A DNA stretch of 64,000 bases from Bacteroidetes bacterium UBA3022 (GCA_002346225.1 DDYY01000071.1:38429-102428); one strand, 5' to 3'. Positions 49,410 to 59,137 are shown, counted from the stretch's first letter. The notes: generated by a model not told the origin, from the sequence alone. Translations and numbers: made by a program.

Positions 49410-50390
49410 TTAGTAATACAAATAACGCAAATTATTAATCTCCTTACCCGCTCTTGGTCTTTGAACGGGATAACGGTACATTAATACAACTTCGTGCGAT
49501 CCGGCACTTGCATTGTTCAGCTCCGATAAGGTTATGTCGTAGCTGTAGCGAATGCTCCAGAATTCAGAAAAATTCCACCCTCCTATTGCCACCACAGCAT
49601 CTGCCTGCTGATTGAGGTATCCCCTGTAGGAAACCCCTGCCAGCAGTGCATCATTGTAGGTAAACAATGCATTGAGATCTACCATGCTTTCTGTAAAATC
49701 AGATTTGTAAAGAACATTGGGTACCAGCGAAAATTTCTCTGAACGCAACAGCTGATAGGACACGAAAACGTATGCATTGGGGCTATATTGTATGGATGCA
49801 ACAGCCTCAGGAGTGGAAAATTGAAAGGAATTATTCAGCAGATGTGTCACGGATGCACCTGCTGCCAAACGCCTACCCTGGTAAAACACGCCCGCACCAG
49901 CATCGGGAATAATAGCTGTTTCCAGGGTTGTCGGAAGGAGGTTGTCATTGTGATCAACCACCGATTCATAGCTTCCCTGCGGCGCAATCAGTTTACTGCC
50001 ATCAAGGGTTCTGGCGGCAATTCCCCCATAAACACCCAATCCCAAGGTGGCTTTTCCCACCGGCAAGTGCCAACTGTAACCACCTACTGCGCGGGTTGTC
50101 TGCTGCTGACCCACCTGATCATTGGCCACCTGAAGCGAAATGCCACCTCTGAGTCGGTAAACAGGGAGCTGACTAATCAGCGCCTGCGTTTGCGGGGCAC
50201 CAGGAATATTGACCCACTGGCTGCGAATATGCACACTGGTAATCCAGGCATCCTCCAGACCCGCAGCACCCGGATTAAACAGAACCGGTGCTGCCATATA
50301 CTGGGAAAATTGAGGCTCATCCTGCGCCACAGCGGTTTCCATCCTACCTACAAGGATGAACAGGGCTGATATGATGATGGTATGCTTCAC
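49410..50390 (-). CDS. porP: PorP/SprF family protein of the core T9SS operon
   Basis: 326 residues from a GTG; no ATG is available near the signal peptide (IIISALFILVGRMETAVAQ). Family motif FSQYMAAPVLFNPGAAGLE (about 28-46) and SQWVNIPGAPQTQA, followed by a predicted outer-membrane barrel ending DITLSELNNASAGSHEVVLMYRY. It stands directly before gldK, as porP does in Porphyromonas gingivalis (porP-K-L-M-N). PorP is needed for secretion there, and PorP/SprF relatives anchor type B cargo. The 141-bp gap to gldK holds a TAAGTTGC near-promoter close to gldK and an AT-rich hairpin, ACTTTT/AAAAGT, just after the porP stop. Confidence 0.93.
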   Translation of the reverse strand: MKHTIIISALFILVGRMETAVAQDEPQFSQYMAAPVLFNPGAAGLEDAWITSVHIRSQWVNIPGAPQTQALISQLPVYRLRGGISLQVANDQVGQQQTTRAVGGYSWHLPVGKATLGLGVYGGIAARTLDGSKLIAPQGSYESVVDHNDNLLPTTLETAIIPDAGAGVFYQGRRLAAGASVTHLLNNSFQFSTPEAVASIQYSPNAYVFVSYQLLRSEKFSLVPNVLYKSDFTESMVDLNALFTYNDALLAGVSYRGYLNQQADAVVAIGGWNFSEFWSIRYSYDITLSELNNASAGSHEVVLMYRYPVQRPRAGKEINNLRYLYY

Positions 50391-50467
50391 GCTAAGTGGC
50401 TGTCTAAGAAAACGCCCTGTAAAGGGTTATTATTTCAAGCTCCAAATTACGACTATAATGCGATGCG

Positions 50468-52507
50468 TCAAAAGTGCAGCAACTGGTCTCTGAATTCTGA
50501 CACTGTACTGACAGGCAAGGTACAGCTTTGATTCTTACAGAGGTATATTCTTGTCACTTTTTCATTATTTCTGTCGGTCAATAAAGGGAGTTTTTTTGAT
50601 GAATTGTCACAAAAAGGCAGCGTAATCATCATTGGATAATATATCCCATGGAGGTCTTCCAGCACCTGGTTTATTTCAGGCCCGGTGATAACAACCTCAG
50701 CTGCGGGTATTTGAAGTGGAATGGCAGCGCACAGCCACCTGCCCAGCGAAGTGGGAAACTTATGCAGGGAAGGCTGGATGGCTGCTACCATTTTCCGGTA
50801 TACCTGATGGTACTGATTCTTCGATGTCAAGACTTGCAACAGATGGTAATTTTCTACCATTATCGCATTGCCTGATGGTGTCGCGTGGTCAAAGAGTTCC
50901 ATGGTGCGAACAGGAAGGCTGTTGTCTTTTTCCGCTGTCTGAAAGAACATACCGGAAGTCGCATCGTAAAAATGTGCAGCGACATAAGCTTCCAATTCCT
51001 CTGCTGTGGCCAGGTAGGAGTATTTGCCGGTCAGCTGAAAGAGAGACAGCAAGACATGTATCAAAGCGGCATAATCATCGATGGTGGCGGCAATATAGGC
51101 TTGCCCATCGTGCCAGATATGCATCAGGCCAATGCCATCTTCCTGTCGGCAATGATCCAGTATGAACCGGGTATTCCGCTCCGCCACTTCCAGATAACGG
51201 GTCTGGCCTGTAGCCCTATACAATTCGCAAAAAGCTGCTCCCATCCATGCATTCCATGCTACATTCACCTTATCATCCAGTAAAGGTTTTATCCTTTCAC
51301 TGCGCACCTCTTTTATTTTCGCGAGGGCCTCTGTGACTTCGGAGTCAGTCCGCTTTTCGAGTACGCCTGCTTTATGATTCAAATGCAGAATATTCGTATG
51401 CTCCCAGTTACCTTTCGCACAAACATCAAACAACTGACAAAAGGCATCCGCTTTATCGTGCAGCACCGCTTCTATCTCAGATTTATCCCAGGTATAGTAT
51501 TTACCTTCCACACCTTCTGAATCGGCATCATAAGCAGCGAAGAAACCACCTTGCTCATGCGTCATCTCTTCCAAGATGAATGCTGCTGTGTGCTCTGCCA
51601 CAAAGCGATACTGCCGGTTTCCGGTACTTCGATAAGCCTCTGCGTACAATGCCATGAGCAATGCATTGTCGTACAGCATCTTTTCAAAATGAGGCACCAT
51701 CCACCCGGCATCTACGGTGTATCTGGAAAATCCGCCTCCAACATGATCATAGATCCCGCCGGCCATCATATGGTCGAGGCTTCTGCTGATGTGCTCCGCT
51801 ACTTCCCCGTCTGCCGCGCGGTAATTGTAGCGCAGTAGATAGGTCAAGGTCATGGCAGCAGGAAACTTGGGTGCAGCGCCAAATCCGCCGTGCACTTTAT
51901 CTGCAGCTTCCATGATGCGGTTGCGAATGACAGTCGTATCTAAAGAATCTGACGTACCTGTTGCAACCGGCACGAGCAACTTGCGTTCACTGTCTGCGGC
52001 ACTTTCTGTAAGCGTGGCCGCCTGTTGCTCTGCTTCCTCCCTTCTATTGGTCCACACATCTTTTACAAACGTCAGCACGTCCATCCAGGAAGCTTTGCCA
52101 TAGCGTGGTTCGGGGGGAAAGTAGGTGCCACCGGTGAATGCTTTCAGCTGTGGCGTAAGAAACATATTCAAGGGCCAGCCTCCTGCATTGGTGAGCATCT
52201 GGCAGGCACCCATATACAAATGATCGACGGCAGGGTGTTCTTCCCTGTCTACCTTAATGCAAACAAAGTGCTCATTCATGAATGCGGCGAACATATCATT
52301 TTCAAAACTCTCCCTTTCCATCACATGACACCAATGGCAGGCAGCATATCCTATACTCACCAGCACCGGCTTGTCTTCGCTGATGGCTTTATCGAATGCC
52401 TCCTGTGTCCAGGGATACCAGTCTACCGGGTTGTAAGCATGTTGTCTTAAATACGGACTGGCAGCATGTAGCAGCCTATTGGGAATAGAATGGGAAGTAC
52501 TTTTCAT
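50468..52507 (-). CDS. YyaL-like thioredoxin/DUF255 and six-hairpin glycosidase-fold protein
   Basis: 679 residues from the ATG at 52507; an in-frame ATG nine codons earlier lacks support. The N-terminal about 165 residues are the DUF255 thioredoxin-like domain (NRLLHAASPYLRQHAYNPVDWYPW, then the CxxC in GYAACHWCHVMERESF at about 50-65). The remainder is an (alpha/alpha)6 barrel like that of N-acylglucosamine epimerases and glycosidases (GGFGAAPKFPAAMTLTYLLRY, YDHVGGGFSRYTVDAGWMVPHFEKMLYDNALL, GGFFAAYDADSEGVEGKYYTW). The spermatogenesis-associated SPATA20/YyaL family is conserved from bacteria to humans, with no settled activity. No signal peptide was seen. Confidence 0.92.
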   Translation of the reverse strand: MKSTSHSIPNRLLHAASPYLRQHAYNPVDWYPWTQEAFDKAISEDKPVLVSIGYAACHWCHVMERESFENDMFAAFMNEHFVCIKVDREEHPAVDHLYMGACQMLTNAGGWPLNMFLTPQLKAFTGGTYFPPEPRYGKASWMDVLTFVKDVWTNRREEAEQQAATLTESAADSERKLLVPVATGTSDSLDTTVIRNRIMEAADKVHGGFGAAPKFPAAMTLTYLLRYNYRAADGEVAEHISRSLDHMMAGGIYDHVGGGFSRYTVDAGWMVPHFEKMLYDNALLMALYAEAYRSTGNRQYRFVAEHTAAFILEEMTHEQGGFFAAYDADSEGVEGKYYTWDKSEIEAVLHDKADAFCQLFDVCAKGNWEHTNILHLNHKAGVLEKRTDSEVTEALAKIKEVRSERIKPLLDDKVNVAWNAWMGAAFCELYRATGQTRYLEVAERNTRFILDHCRQEDGIGLMHIWHDGQAYIAATIDDYAALIHVLLSLFQLTGKYSYLATAEELEAYVAAHFYDATSGMFFQTAEKDNSLPVRTMELFDHATPSGNAIMVENYHLLQVLTSKNQYHQVYRKMVAAIQPSLHKFPTSLGRWLCAAIPLQIPAAEVVITGPEINQVLEDLHGIYYPMMITLPFCDNSSKKLPLLTDRNNEKVTRIYLCKNQSCTLPVSTVSEFRDQLLHF

Positions 52508-52558
52508 GTATGTGTTACAACAGGCGCTGGCCAAAAAGTTCGAATCTAGAGAAGGAGG

Positions 52559-53347
52559 TTACTTTTTTTTGCGCTTATTGGCTTCTTTGATGTATTGTTC
52601 AATCGCCATGAAGATGGAGGGAGCTTCCGGTGTTGGTGCTTTAATATCAACGCGCAGACCATGCTCTTCCATGGCTTTCTGGGTGCCGGAACCCATGCCG
52701 CAAAGCCGGGTATCTCCTTGTTTGAAGTCGGGGAAGTTTTGATAGAGACTTTCCACGCCTTTAGGGGTGAACAAAATAATCATGTCGTGGTGCACTTTTC
52801 CCTTCAGGTCACTCAGGTCAGCGGCTTTGGCTTCATAGATAACAGCCTCTGCATAAGTAGCCTTTTTTTCATCGAGAAAGGTGGAGATAGAATCGGCGTG
52901 CAAAGCTGCACAGGGGAAAAGAAACGTTTCTTTATTGACGTGCTTAGCCAGCAGATCGCATAGTTCCTTCTCTTTGCCGTTGGGGGCGCTGAACACCTTC
53001 CTCTTGCGGAATTGGATGTATTTCTGCAGGTATACGGCTATTGCATCGGATATGCAGAAGTACTTGGCTGACTCAGGCATTTTGTGCCGCAGCTCTTCGC
53101 AAATGCGGAAAAAATGATCAATCGCGTTTCTGCTGGTGAAAATTACAGAAGAGTATTGGGCTATATCAATGCGCTGCTTTCTGAAGTCTTTGGCACTGAT
53201 GCCATCTACCTGAATAAATTTGCGGAAATCTATCTTTACCTTATATTTAGCCATTAAATCCGCGTACGGATTTTTAGGATTTTCCGGCGCCGGTTGAGAC
53301 ACTAGAATGGTCTTTACTGGTTTAATATCGGTAGGAGATTCCTGCAT
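52559..53347 (-). CDS. hemD: Uroporphyrinogen-III synthase
   Basis: 262 residues of the HemD two-lobe fold, with low identity as is normal for this family: TILVSQPAPENPKNPYADLM at the start, SVIFTSRNAIDHFF (about 89-102), KYFCISDAIAVYL, FLFPCAALHADS, and MIILFTPKGVESLYQNFPDFK (about 189-209) with the final RLCGMGSGTQKAMEEHG. It cyclises hydroxymethylbilane to uroporphyrinogen III in haem and sirohaem synthesis. It follows DUF4271 at 13 bp; this pair is common in Bacteroidota. Confidence 0.88.
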   Translation of the reverse strand: MQESPTDIKPVKTILVSQPAPENPKNPYADLMAKYKVKIDFRKFIQVDGISAKDFRKQRIDIAQYSSVIFTSRNAIDHFFRICEELRHKMPESAKYFCISDAIAVYLQKYIQFRKRKVFSAPNGKEKELCDLLAKHVNKETFLFPCAALHADSISTFLDEKKATYAEAVIYEAKAADLSDLKGKVHHDMIILFTPKGVESLYQNFPDFKQGDTRLCGMGSGTQKAMEEHGLRVDIKAPTPEAPSIFMAIEQYIKEANKRKKK

Positions 53348-53360
53348 CTCTTTTCTGTTT

Positions 53361-54203
53361 CTATAGTTGAATGACCGCGTTGCCTTCCAGTATCGACAAA
53401 ACGATAACTATGGGTGCGATTTCAAAGGCGCAAAAATACAGCAAAAAATAGGAAACCCGAAACTGCGGAATAGTGACCGCCACGCGCAAAAGGCTTATTG
53501 CCCTTAATACCAGCAGCAACGCCAGCAAGCCTGCTGCAACGGGAAGGAAAATATATTCTTGCTTATCATCGCTCAGGTAAAACAGGAAAAGAAAGGGGAA
53601 GAGCACATACCCTGCGGTCTGGAATAATACGTTGCTTAGAAAAATAAATCGTTCGGTAGCGGTGCCAAACAGAAACACTTTGCTGAACAAGAAATGCGAG
53701 ACCCGCTTTAGTGCGTACAGGGTTGGCAGCACGGCTAAAAAAGCGAGCAGGGAAAGCAATGGGTGGCCGAAGGAAGGAAACAATGATGCCGGTGGGAATA
53801 CTTTCCAAAGCAACAAGCCTGCGGACAGAAAGAACAACAACATCAACACCAGACCAGGCAGTGTATTCGCCAGCTCTCGTTCGCGCTCAATCTGCGTAGC
53901 CAGGCGGTAATTGAACACCACCCTTATGTTTTCACTGAGATACCCCTTGTAGTAGAGACTGAAAACTCCATATAGCGTAAGCATAACGGCGATGATCCAG
54001 AGCTCAAAACCCGGCTTTTCTTCCGGGTGCATTATTTCTATCTGCATGTTGGTGCTGCTCATGTCCTGCCACTGGTCGATGACCATTACCGGCAGACCGC
54101 GTTGCCCGGCACTATCCGGTGCGGCTGCCGCAGTCTCTCCCGATTGCGACCATACAGGTACAACAAGAGCCAGGCATAACCAAAAGCAAACAAGTTTCCG
54201 CAT
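53361..54203 (-). CDS. DUF4271 domain-containing membrane protein
   Basis: 280 residues. A signal peptide (MRKLVCFWLCLALVVPVWS), a periplasmic stretch of about 50 residues, then six or seven transmembrane helices (IIAVMLTLYGVFSLYYKGYL, GLVLMLLFFLSAGLLLWKVF, PLLSLLAFLAVLPTLYALKRV, LFPFLFLFYL, FLPVAAGLLALLLVLRAISL and FEIAPIVIVLSILEGNAVI). DUF4271 proteins are confined to Bacteroidota and lie beside hemD. The function is unknown. It starts 3 bp after the Omp85-like gene, so three genes form one unit. Confidence 0.9.
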   Translation of the reverse strand: MRKLVCFWLCLALVVPVWSQSGETAAAAPDSAGQRGLPVMVIDQWQDMSSTNMQIEIMHPEEKPGFELWIIAVMLTLYGVFSLYYKGYLSENIRVVFNYRLATQIERERELANTLPGLVLMLLFFLSAGLLLWKVFPPASLFPSFGHPLLSLLAFLAVLPTLYALKRVSHFLFSKVFLFGTATERFIFLSNVLFQTAGYVLFPFLFLFYLSDDKQEYIFLPVAAGLLALLLVLRAISLLRVAVTIPQFRVSYFLLYFCAFEIAPIVIVLSILEGNAVIQL

Positions 54204-54206
54204 TCT

Positions 54207-55976
54207 CTAAAAATAGTTGACGTAGCCGAAATGGATTTTTGCATTCCTTACCAGCACAGGATTCCCCCTTTGAGTGCCCAGTGCGTAGGAAAGTCCAAAG
54301 ATACCTGCTTTGGTTTCAAATGCGAGAGAAGCGCCAAATCCCAATGGCGCATCATAGAGGGCATTGTCCAGGGCGCGGTTAACCGTATAGGCCTGATCAA
54401 AGAAAAGCGCGGCATACCCATTTTGAGTCAGCAGGTAACGCCATTCGAGGGTGGCGATATGGTATTCAGAAACAAAGAGAGAAAGCTCATCAAATCCGCG
54501 CAGAATGGTATTGCCACCAATCCTGTACAACTCATTGCTAAATAACTCAGTATTCAGATTGGCAGCCCCTCGCAATCTTATTAATGTTGTCGCCGACCTG
54601 CCGATGGGCAGGAATAACTGCGCATCATACTGGTATTCAAAAGCGAGGGTACTGAGCTGGATACTGTCGTAGAGTGTATTGTAATCAAACTCAGGTTGCA
54701 GGGGATCGCTTAATCCGGTGATAGCTGCGTTCTTTCTTATCAGTTTTCGTCCGGCAGAGGCACCTGTTTGCAAAGACCATCCCTTTCTGGGATTGTAGCG
54801 ATAATCGAGATCTTCGAGCGCCACTTCCATGCCGTAGGTGCGCACCTGCATATCGGCATTGGCAGGTAATTGCTTGCTGACCACGAGGAGTGCGGTGTCA
54901 ACTGACAACACATCTGAGTTATAGAAGGAAGCAAAAACGCGCAATCTGTTGTTGCCATTCAACTGGTAGAGCAGTCCCGGCCTGGCTTTCCGCTCCAGAA
55001 AAGTAGAATCCTTTAAAAACAGATCGAAAGCACCCTCTATGCCCAAGGGAACAGAAGGCAGGTAGGGATAGGCACCGGATAATTGCAGCGATTTGGTGCT
55101 GCTCTCCAGCTTAGAAAACCGAATATCTATTTTCTCGCCTTGACCGAAAGCATTTTGTAACACCAGCATCCCCTGCCCTGTCACTATCAATCTTCCTGTA
55201 ATTTCATTGTTCGGCAGGAACCCTAATATAAAGTCGAACCTGTTGGCATTTCTGGCATCGAGATACACCACCGGCAAAGCACTTGCCCCGGAAAACTTAA
55301 CCACAGAGGGCTGGGTACGCCGCACGAAAGGCAACTCATTGAGCCGTTTGTCCAGGTCAGTGACCAGCGATTCTTTGTAGCGTGTACCGGCATCCAGACC
55401 TGTATACTGCTGCAGATAATTCTGACTGAGCAGTGCATCGCCCTGAATGACAATGGAATCAAACACGAGCTGCCTTCCCAGGTCGAGCAGGAGATTCGCT
55501 TCCAGCAAGCTATCTTCAAAATGCAGCTTATCGAGTTTTACCGTCGCAAACGGAAACCCATTTTCTTCCGCATAGCGAAGCAGGTCATCCATGGTGGACA
55601 ATGCCTTATTATGGTCGTACACCTTGCCTTCAAAGTCAATGCGCCGCAGTCCTGCACCCTGCAGCAAAAGGTTATCGATACTATCAGTGTGCAGGTTGAC
55701 CCAGCGCACCAACGGACCGGGAGTAATGTTTACCAAAAGGGTGTCTTCCAGCATGCCGATGCTATCCCAGGATGCCAGTAAATAGCCGTAACTATAATGT
55801 GCCTGCAGGACCTCGTCGAGCAACAAGGGAGACTGATCCAATAATTTATTGACCGCCTGACCTCTGATTACCGCCTCCTCGGCATTGACCCACTGCACCA
55901 TTCTCCCATTCTGGGAAAACAGCCTTCCGTTGACGGCGAGCAGCAGCAAAACATATATCAGTATCTTCGTTCTCAA
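54207..55976 (-). CDS. Omp85-superfamily outer-membrane protein (BamA/TamA-like)
   Basis: 589 residues from a TTG at 55976, which gives the signal peptide KILIYVLLLLAVNGRLFSQ; no ATG lies nearby and the -7 element ends 11 nt upstream. The periplasmic part (about 25-220) holds POTRA-like units (LVRWVNLHTDSIDNLLLQ, MDDLLRYAEENGFPFATVKLDKLHFED, LNELPFVRRTQPS). The rest is a 16-strand barrel with the Omp85 hallmark GGNTILRGFDE (about 487-497) in loop 6 (RGF motif) and the C-terminal aromatic NYF. It is shorter than BamA and looks most like Bacteroidota TamA/ShlB-type proteins. Role in inserting or secreting other proteins is inferred. Confidence 0.85.
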   Translation of the reverse strand: MRTKILIYVLLLLAVNGRLFSQNGRMVQWVNAEEAVIRGQAVNKLLDQSPLLLDEVLQAHYSYGYLLASWDSIGMLEDTLLVNITPGPLVRWVNLHTDSIDNLLLQGAGLRRIDFEGKVYDHNKALSTMDDLLRYAEENGFPFATVKLDKLHFEDSLLEANLLLDLGRQLVFDSIVIQGDALLSQNYLQQYTGLDAGTRYKESLVTDLDKRLNELPFVRRTQPSVVKFSGASALPVVYLDARNANRFDFILGFLPNNEITGRLIVTGQGMLVLQNAFGQGEKIDIRFSKLESSTKSLQLSGAYPYLPSVPLGIEGAFDLFLKDSTFLERKARPGLLYQLNGNNRLRVFASFYNSDVLSVDTALLVVSKQLPANADMQVRTYGMEVALEDLDYRYNPRKGWSLQTGASAGRKLIRKNAAITGLSDPLQPEFDYNTLYDSIQLSTLAFEYQYDAQLFLPIGRSATTLIRLRGAANLNTELFSNELYRIGGNTILRGFDELSLFVSEYHIATLEWRYLLTQNGYAALFFDQAYTVNRALDNALYDAPLGFGASLAFETKAGIFGLSYALGTQRGNPVLVRNAKIHFGYVNYF

Positions 55977-55987
55977 TATTCTTCATT

Positions 55988-55995
55988 CAAAGGTA
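55988..55995 (-). promoter_or_regulatory. -7 promoter element (TACCTTTG) for the Omp85-like/DUF4271/hemD operon
   Basis: A perfect TAnnTTTG match with 11 nt before the TTG start at 55976, in the 47-bp divergent gap with hemW. Confidence 0.55.
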
Positions 55996-56023
55996 CACAA
56001 GCCCTTTCATCAACAAACGCTGC

Positions 56024-57154
56024 ATGGCTGGCATCTATTTTCATATCCCCTTCTGCAGTCAGGCTTGTCATTACTGTAATTTTCACTTTTCGGTCAACAC
56101 CTCCCGAAAAGAACAAATGATAGCAGCAATGCGATCGGAGCTTTTACATCGAAGGGAATACCTGGATGGGGAAACTGTCCAATCTGTTTACTGGGGAGGT
56201 GGAACTCCTTCCCTGCTGCCTGCGGAATCCATTGGTACCCTGTTGCAGGATGCAAGGGAGCTTTTCTCGGTGGAAGCCTACGCAGAGATTACACTTGAGG
56301 CTAATCCCGATGACATTACACCGGAGAAATGCCATGCGTGGAAAGCCATGGGCATCAACCGACTGAGCATCGGCATACAATCATTGAAAGACAGTGCATT
56401 GCAATGGATGAACAGAAGCCACACCTCCCAGCAGGCGCTGGACAGCATCTCCATTGCCCGTGCAGCCGGCATCAATAATATCAGTATCGACCTCATTTAC
56501 GGCATTCCCGAATTAACGGACGCTGAGTGGGAAGCCACGTTGAAGCGGATAATAGCATTGGACATCCAGCATATTTCTGCTTATTCATTGACCGTTGAAC
56601 CAAAGACCGCACTGGATATTTATATCCGTAGAAAACAAGCCAGCGCACCGGACGAAGCAGCTATGGAAAGCCAGTTTCACATGATGACGCAACTATTGAA
56701 AGCAGCACAATACGAGCACTACGAGATTTCCAACTTCTGTAAGGCAGGTTATGCATCACAGCACAACAGCTCTTACTGGAACGGCAAGAAGTATTTAGGT
56801 ATCGGACCCTCTGCCCACTCCTTCAATGGTCACTCCCGGCAATGGAACATAGCTAATAATTCGTTATATATGCAGACTGCATCCGATGGTATTCCGACTT
56901 TTGAATACGAGGCACTCAGCACCCATGATCAATTGAATGAGTACCTGATGACCGGTCTGCGACAGTCCCGAGGTATTGACTTAAAAGAGATAGCTAACCG
57001 TTTCGGCTCCGCTGTTGCCGACAGTGTTCTTTCCACTATAGAAGGCCCGGCTTTTTCGGGCAATATTACCCTGGATGGCAACTCACTTCGACTAACTGAA
57101 AAAGGGAAATTACTGGCTGATGGACTTATCAGCAGGTTGTTTCAGGTAGAATGA
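56024..57154 (+). CDS. hemW: Radical SAM haem chaperone HemW
   Basis: 376 residues. The radical-SAM cluster ligands are C11, C15 and C18 in PFCSQACHYCNF; the residue after next is Phe, the HemW form, and not the fourth Cys of HemN. Further motifs: SVYWGGGTPSLLP (about 54-66), EITLEANPDDITPEKC, INRLSIGIQSLKDSALQWMNRSHTSQQALDSI (about 110-141), ISIDLIYGIPELTD, and the HemN C-terminal domain. HemW binds haem and hands it to acceptor proteins, and lacks coproporphyrinogen oxidase activity. Divergent from the Omp85-like gene; the stop lies next to that of the S9 peptidase. Confidence 0.94.
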   Translation: MAGIYFHIPFCSQACHYCNFHFSVNTSRKEQMIAAMRSELLHRREYLDGETVQSVYWGGGTPSLLPAESIGTLLQDARELFSVEAYAEITLEANPDDITPEKCHAWKAMGINRLSIGIQSLKDSALQWMNRSHTSQQALDSISIARAAGINNISIDLIYGIPELTDAEWEATLKRIIALDIQHISAYSLTVEPKTALDIYIRRKQASAPDEAAMESQFHMMTQLLKAAQYEHYEISNFCKAGYASQHNSSYWNGKKYLGIGPSAHSFNGHSRQWNIANNSLYMQTASDGIPTFEYEALSTHDQLNEYLMTGLRQSRGIDLKEIANRFGSAVADSVLSTIEGPAFSGNITLDGNSLRLTEKGKLLADGLISRLFQVE

Positions 57155-59137
57155 TCAGGGTTTTTTCCGACTGCTGGCAGCGGGAATATTATCTTCCAAA
57201 AAGCCACAGAATGCTTTATAAAATTCGAGTCTGTTCTCTTCCAGCCGAAAACCATGCCCCTCATTTTCCTTCAGCATGTACACGACATCTACACCTCTAT
57301 TGCGCAATGCCTGCACCATCTGTTCCGATTCAATCTCTGTTACGCGTACATCATTGGCTCCCTGCGCAATGAACAGCGGCGCCTTGATCTGATTCGCATG
57401 AAATGCAGGTGATATGGCGTGCAGCAAAGCGCTGTCCTCCACAGGGTGTCCTATCATTTCATACATCATTTCCTTCTCCGGCTCCCAGTAGGCCGGCAGG
57501 TTTTCCAGCAGGGTAAACAGGTTGGAAGGTCCTACATAGCTGATACCGCAGGCATATAAATCGGGCGTGAAGGTCAGACCCGCCAGGGCGGCATAGCCTC
57601 CATACGAGGCTCCGTAAATAGCAATTTTTTTAGGATTGGCAATCCCTTTATTAACCAGCCAATCGACCCCATCGGAAATATCGTCCTGCATCAGCTGCCC
57701 CCATTGCTTGAAGCCCGCCTGTGCAAAACCTTTTCCATATCCCCAGGAACCCCGGTAGTTGATTTGCAACACTCCGTATCCCCTGCTGGCTAACATCTGG
57801 ATATCCGGTTTATAACCCCACAAGTCTCTCGACAGCGGACCACCATGCACCATCACTACCACGGGAAGGTTTTTCACCGGACCTGTTGCAGGCAATGTCA
57901 GGTAACCCTGAATGGGTGTGCCGTCTCTGGCGGTGTAGCTGATGGCCTCCATAGGCGCCAGATCGTAGGCTTTCAACTCGGGATTCATATTGACCAGAAA
58001 ATCCAGTTTACCGGTACTGCGGGTATAACTGTAAAAATCGCCCGGTGAAACATCAGAATATGTGCGAATAATAAAGTGCTCCTCGGCATCATCCATGGCG
58101 TTGAAGTAGAGCTCCTCTCCCGGCAGCAGCCGCTCCAAATCGGTGGCCACGGCTGCCCAGATACTGTCGAGGTACACCGAATATTTCTTATCGGTTACAT
58201 AATATACGGCAGCGAGGTTTTGCCGGATAGGCGTGCGTTCGGCCCACCATACATCCACCCGTTCGTGCTCAAAAATGACTTCAGGTTGGTCGGGATTTTC
58301 CGGGTCTATCCGAACGAGGGCGGTTTTATCGCGCTGCAGATTGGATAAGGCAATGATGTGGCGATTGTCTTTATCGAAAAACAAAGGTGCCACCATGTCC
58401 TTCCAGTTTCCCGAAAGAATCGTGTGAAAGGTATCTTTTTCCGAGGCTCTGTAAAGCAGGTGGGTAATGGTGCCTTCCTCCACCGAAACAGCTACCCTTA
58501 TTTTGCCGTTGTTGTCGGCCATCCAGTTGGTAACAGGGCTCTTGATATTATTATTGGACGCCAGCAGATCGAGCTTGCCGGTACGAATATTCAATCGATA
58601 GGGTTCAAACAACGCGGGATTGTTCTTATTCATGGAAATAAGAATCTCATCGGGCGATGCATTCAGCTCATCGAGTACATTGACCCGAACATTACTGAAT
58701 CGTGCCAGTTCGACCTCCTTGCCCAGGGTATCTACTGAAAAAATCATGTAGTTCTCATCGCCACCGCTGTCTTTTGTATAAACCAGTGTGCTGTTGTTCT
58801 TCCAGAAGTAATAGCTGATATCCCTGTCGATGCTGGTGGTCAAACGGACGGTATCGGGCTGATTGAAAGGCCGGATATAGATATTCAGGCGATTCTTATA
58901 GGGTCGGAGATAGGAAATATGTCTGCCATCTGGTGAAATGCGAAAGGCCGATTGCTGGGGATTGCGGAAGAGGAGATCAACGGGTATTCCATAGTCATCC
59001 AATGCCACCAGCTGCTCAATTCTTGCGGCATCTGAAATGGATGCTACCTGTTGATCTGATTTACAGCCAACCAACAGCACCGGAATCGTTATTCCGGCCA
59101 GTACGAACAAAACAAAACTTACGGCACTACTTTTCAT
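57155..59137 (-). CDS. S9 family prolyl/acylaminoacyl peptidase, lipoprotein
   Basis: 660 residues. Signal with lipobox (VLAGITIPVLLVGC, acylated Cys about 25). The first two thirds are a WD40/TolB-like propeller (FRISPDGRHISYLRPYKNRLNIYI, STLVYTKDSGGDENYMIF). The last 250 residues are the alpha/beta hydrolase: PVVVMVHGGPLSRDLWGY, INYRGSWGYGKGFAQAG, the nucleophile IYGASYGGYAALAGL (about 503-517), the Asp in IAQGANDVRVTEIES and the His in NEGHGFRLEE. It should trim peptides in the periplasm. Distinct from the S9A enzyme at 31971-34130 in having the acylaminoacyl-peptidase-type order of motifs. Confidence 0.94.
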   Translation of the reverse strand: MKSSAVSFVLFVLAGITIPVLLVGCKSDQQVASISDAARIEQLVALDDYGIPVDLLFRNPQQSAFRISPDGRHISYLRPYKNRLNIYIRPFNQPDTVRLTTSIDRDISYYFWKNNSTLVYTKDSGGDENYMIFSVDTLGKEVELARFSNVRVNVLDELNASPDEILISMNKNNPALFEPYRLNIRTGKLDLLASNNNIKSPVTNWMADNNGKIRVAVSVEEGTITHLLYRASEKDTFHTILSGNWKDMVAPLFFDKDNRHIIALSNLQRDKTALVRIDPENPDQPEVIFEHERVDVWWAERTPIRQNLAAVYYVTDKKYSVYLDSIWAAVATDLERLLPGEELYFNAMDDAEEHFIIRTYSDVSPGDFYSYTRSTGKLDFLVNMNPELKAYDLAPMEAISYTARDGTPIQGYLTLPATGPVKNLPVVVMVHGGPLSRDLWGYKPDIQMLASRGYGVLQINYRGSWGYGKGFAQAGFKQWGQLMQDDISDGVDWLVNKGIANPKKIAIYGASYGGYAALAGLTFTPDLYACGISYVGPSNLFTLLENLPAYWEPEKEMMYEMIGHPVEDSALLHAISPAFHANQIKAPLFIAQGANDVRVTEIESEQMVQALRNRGVDVVYMLKENEGHGFRLEENRLEFYKAFCGFLEDNIPAASSRKKP

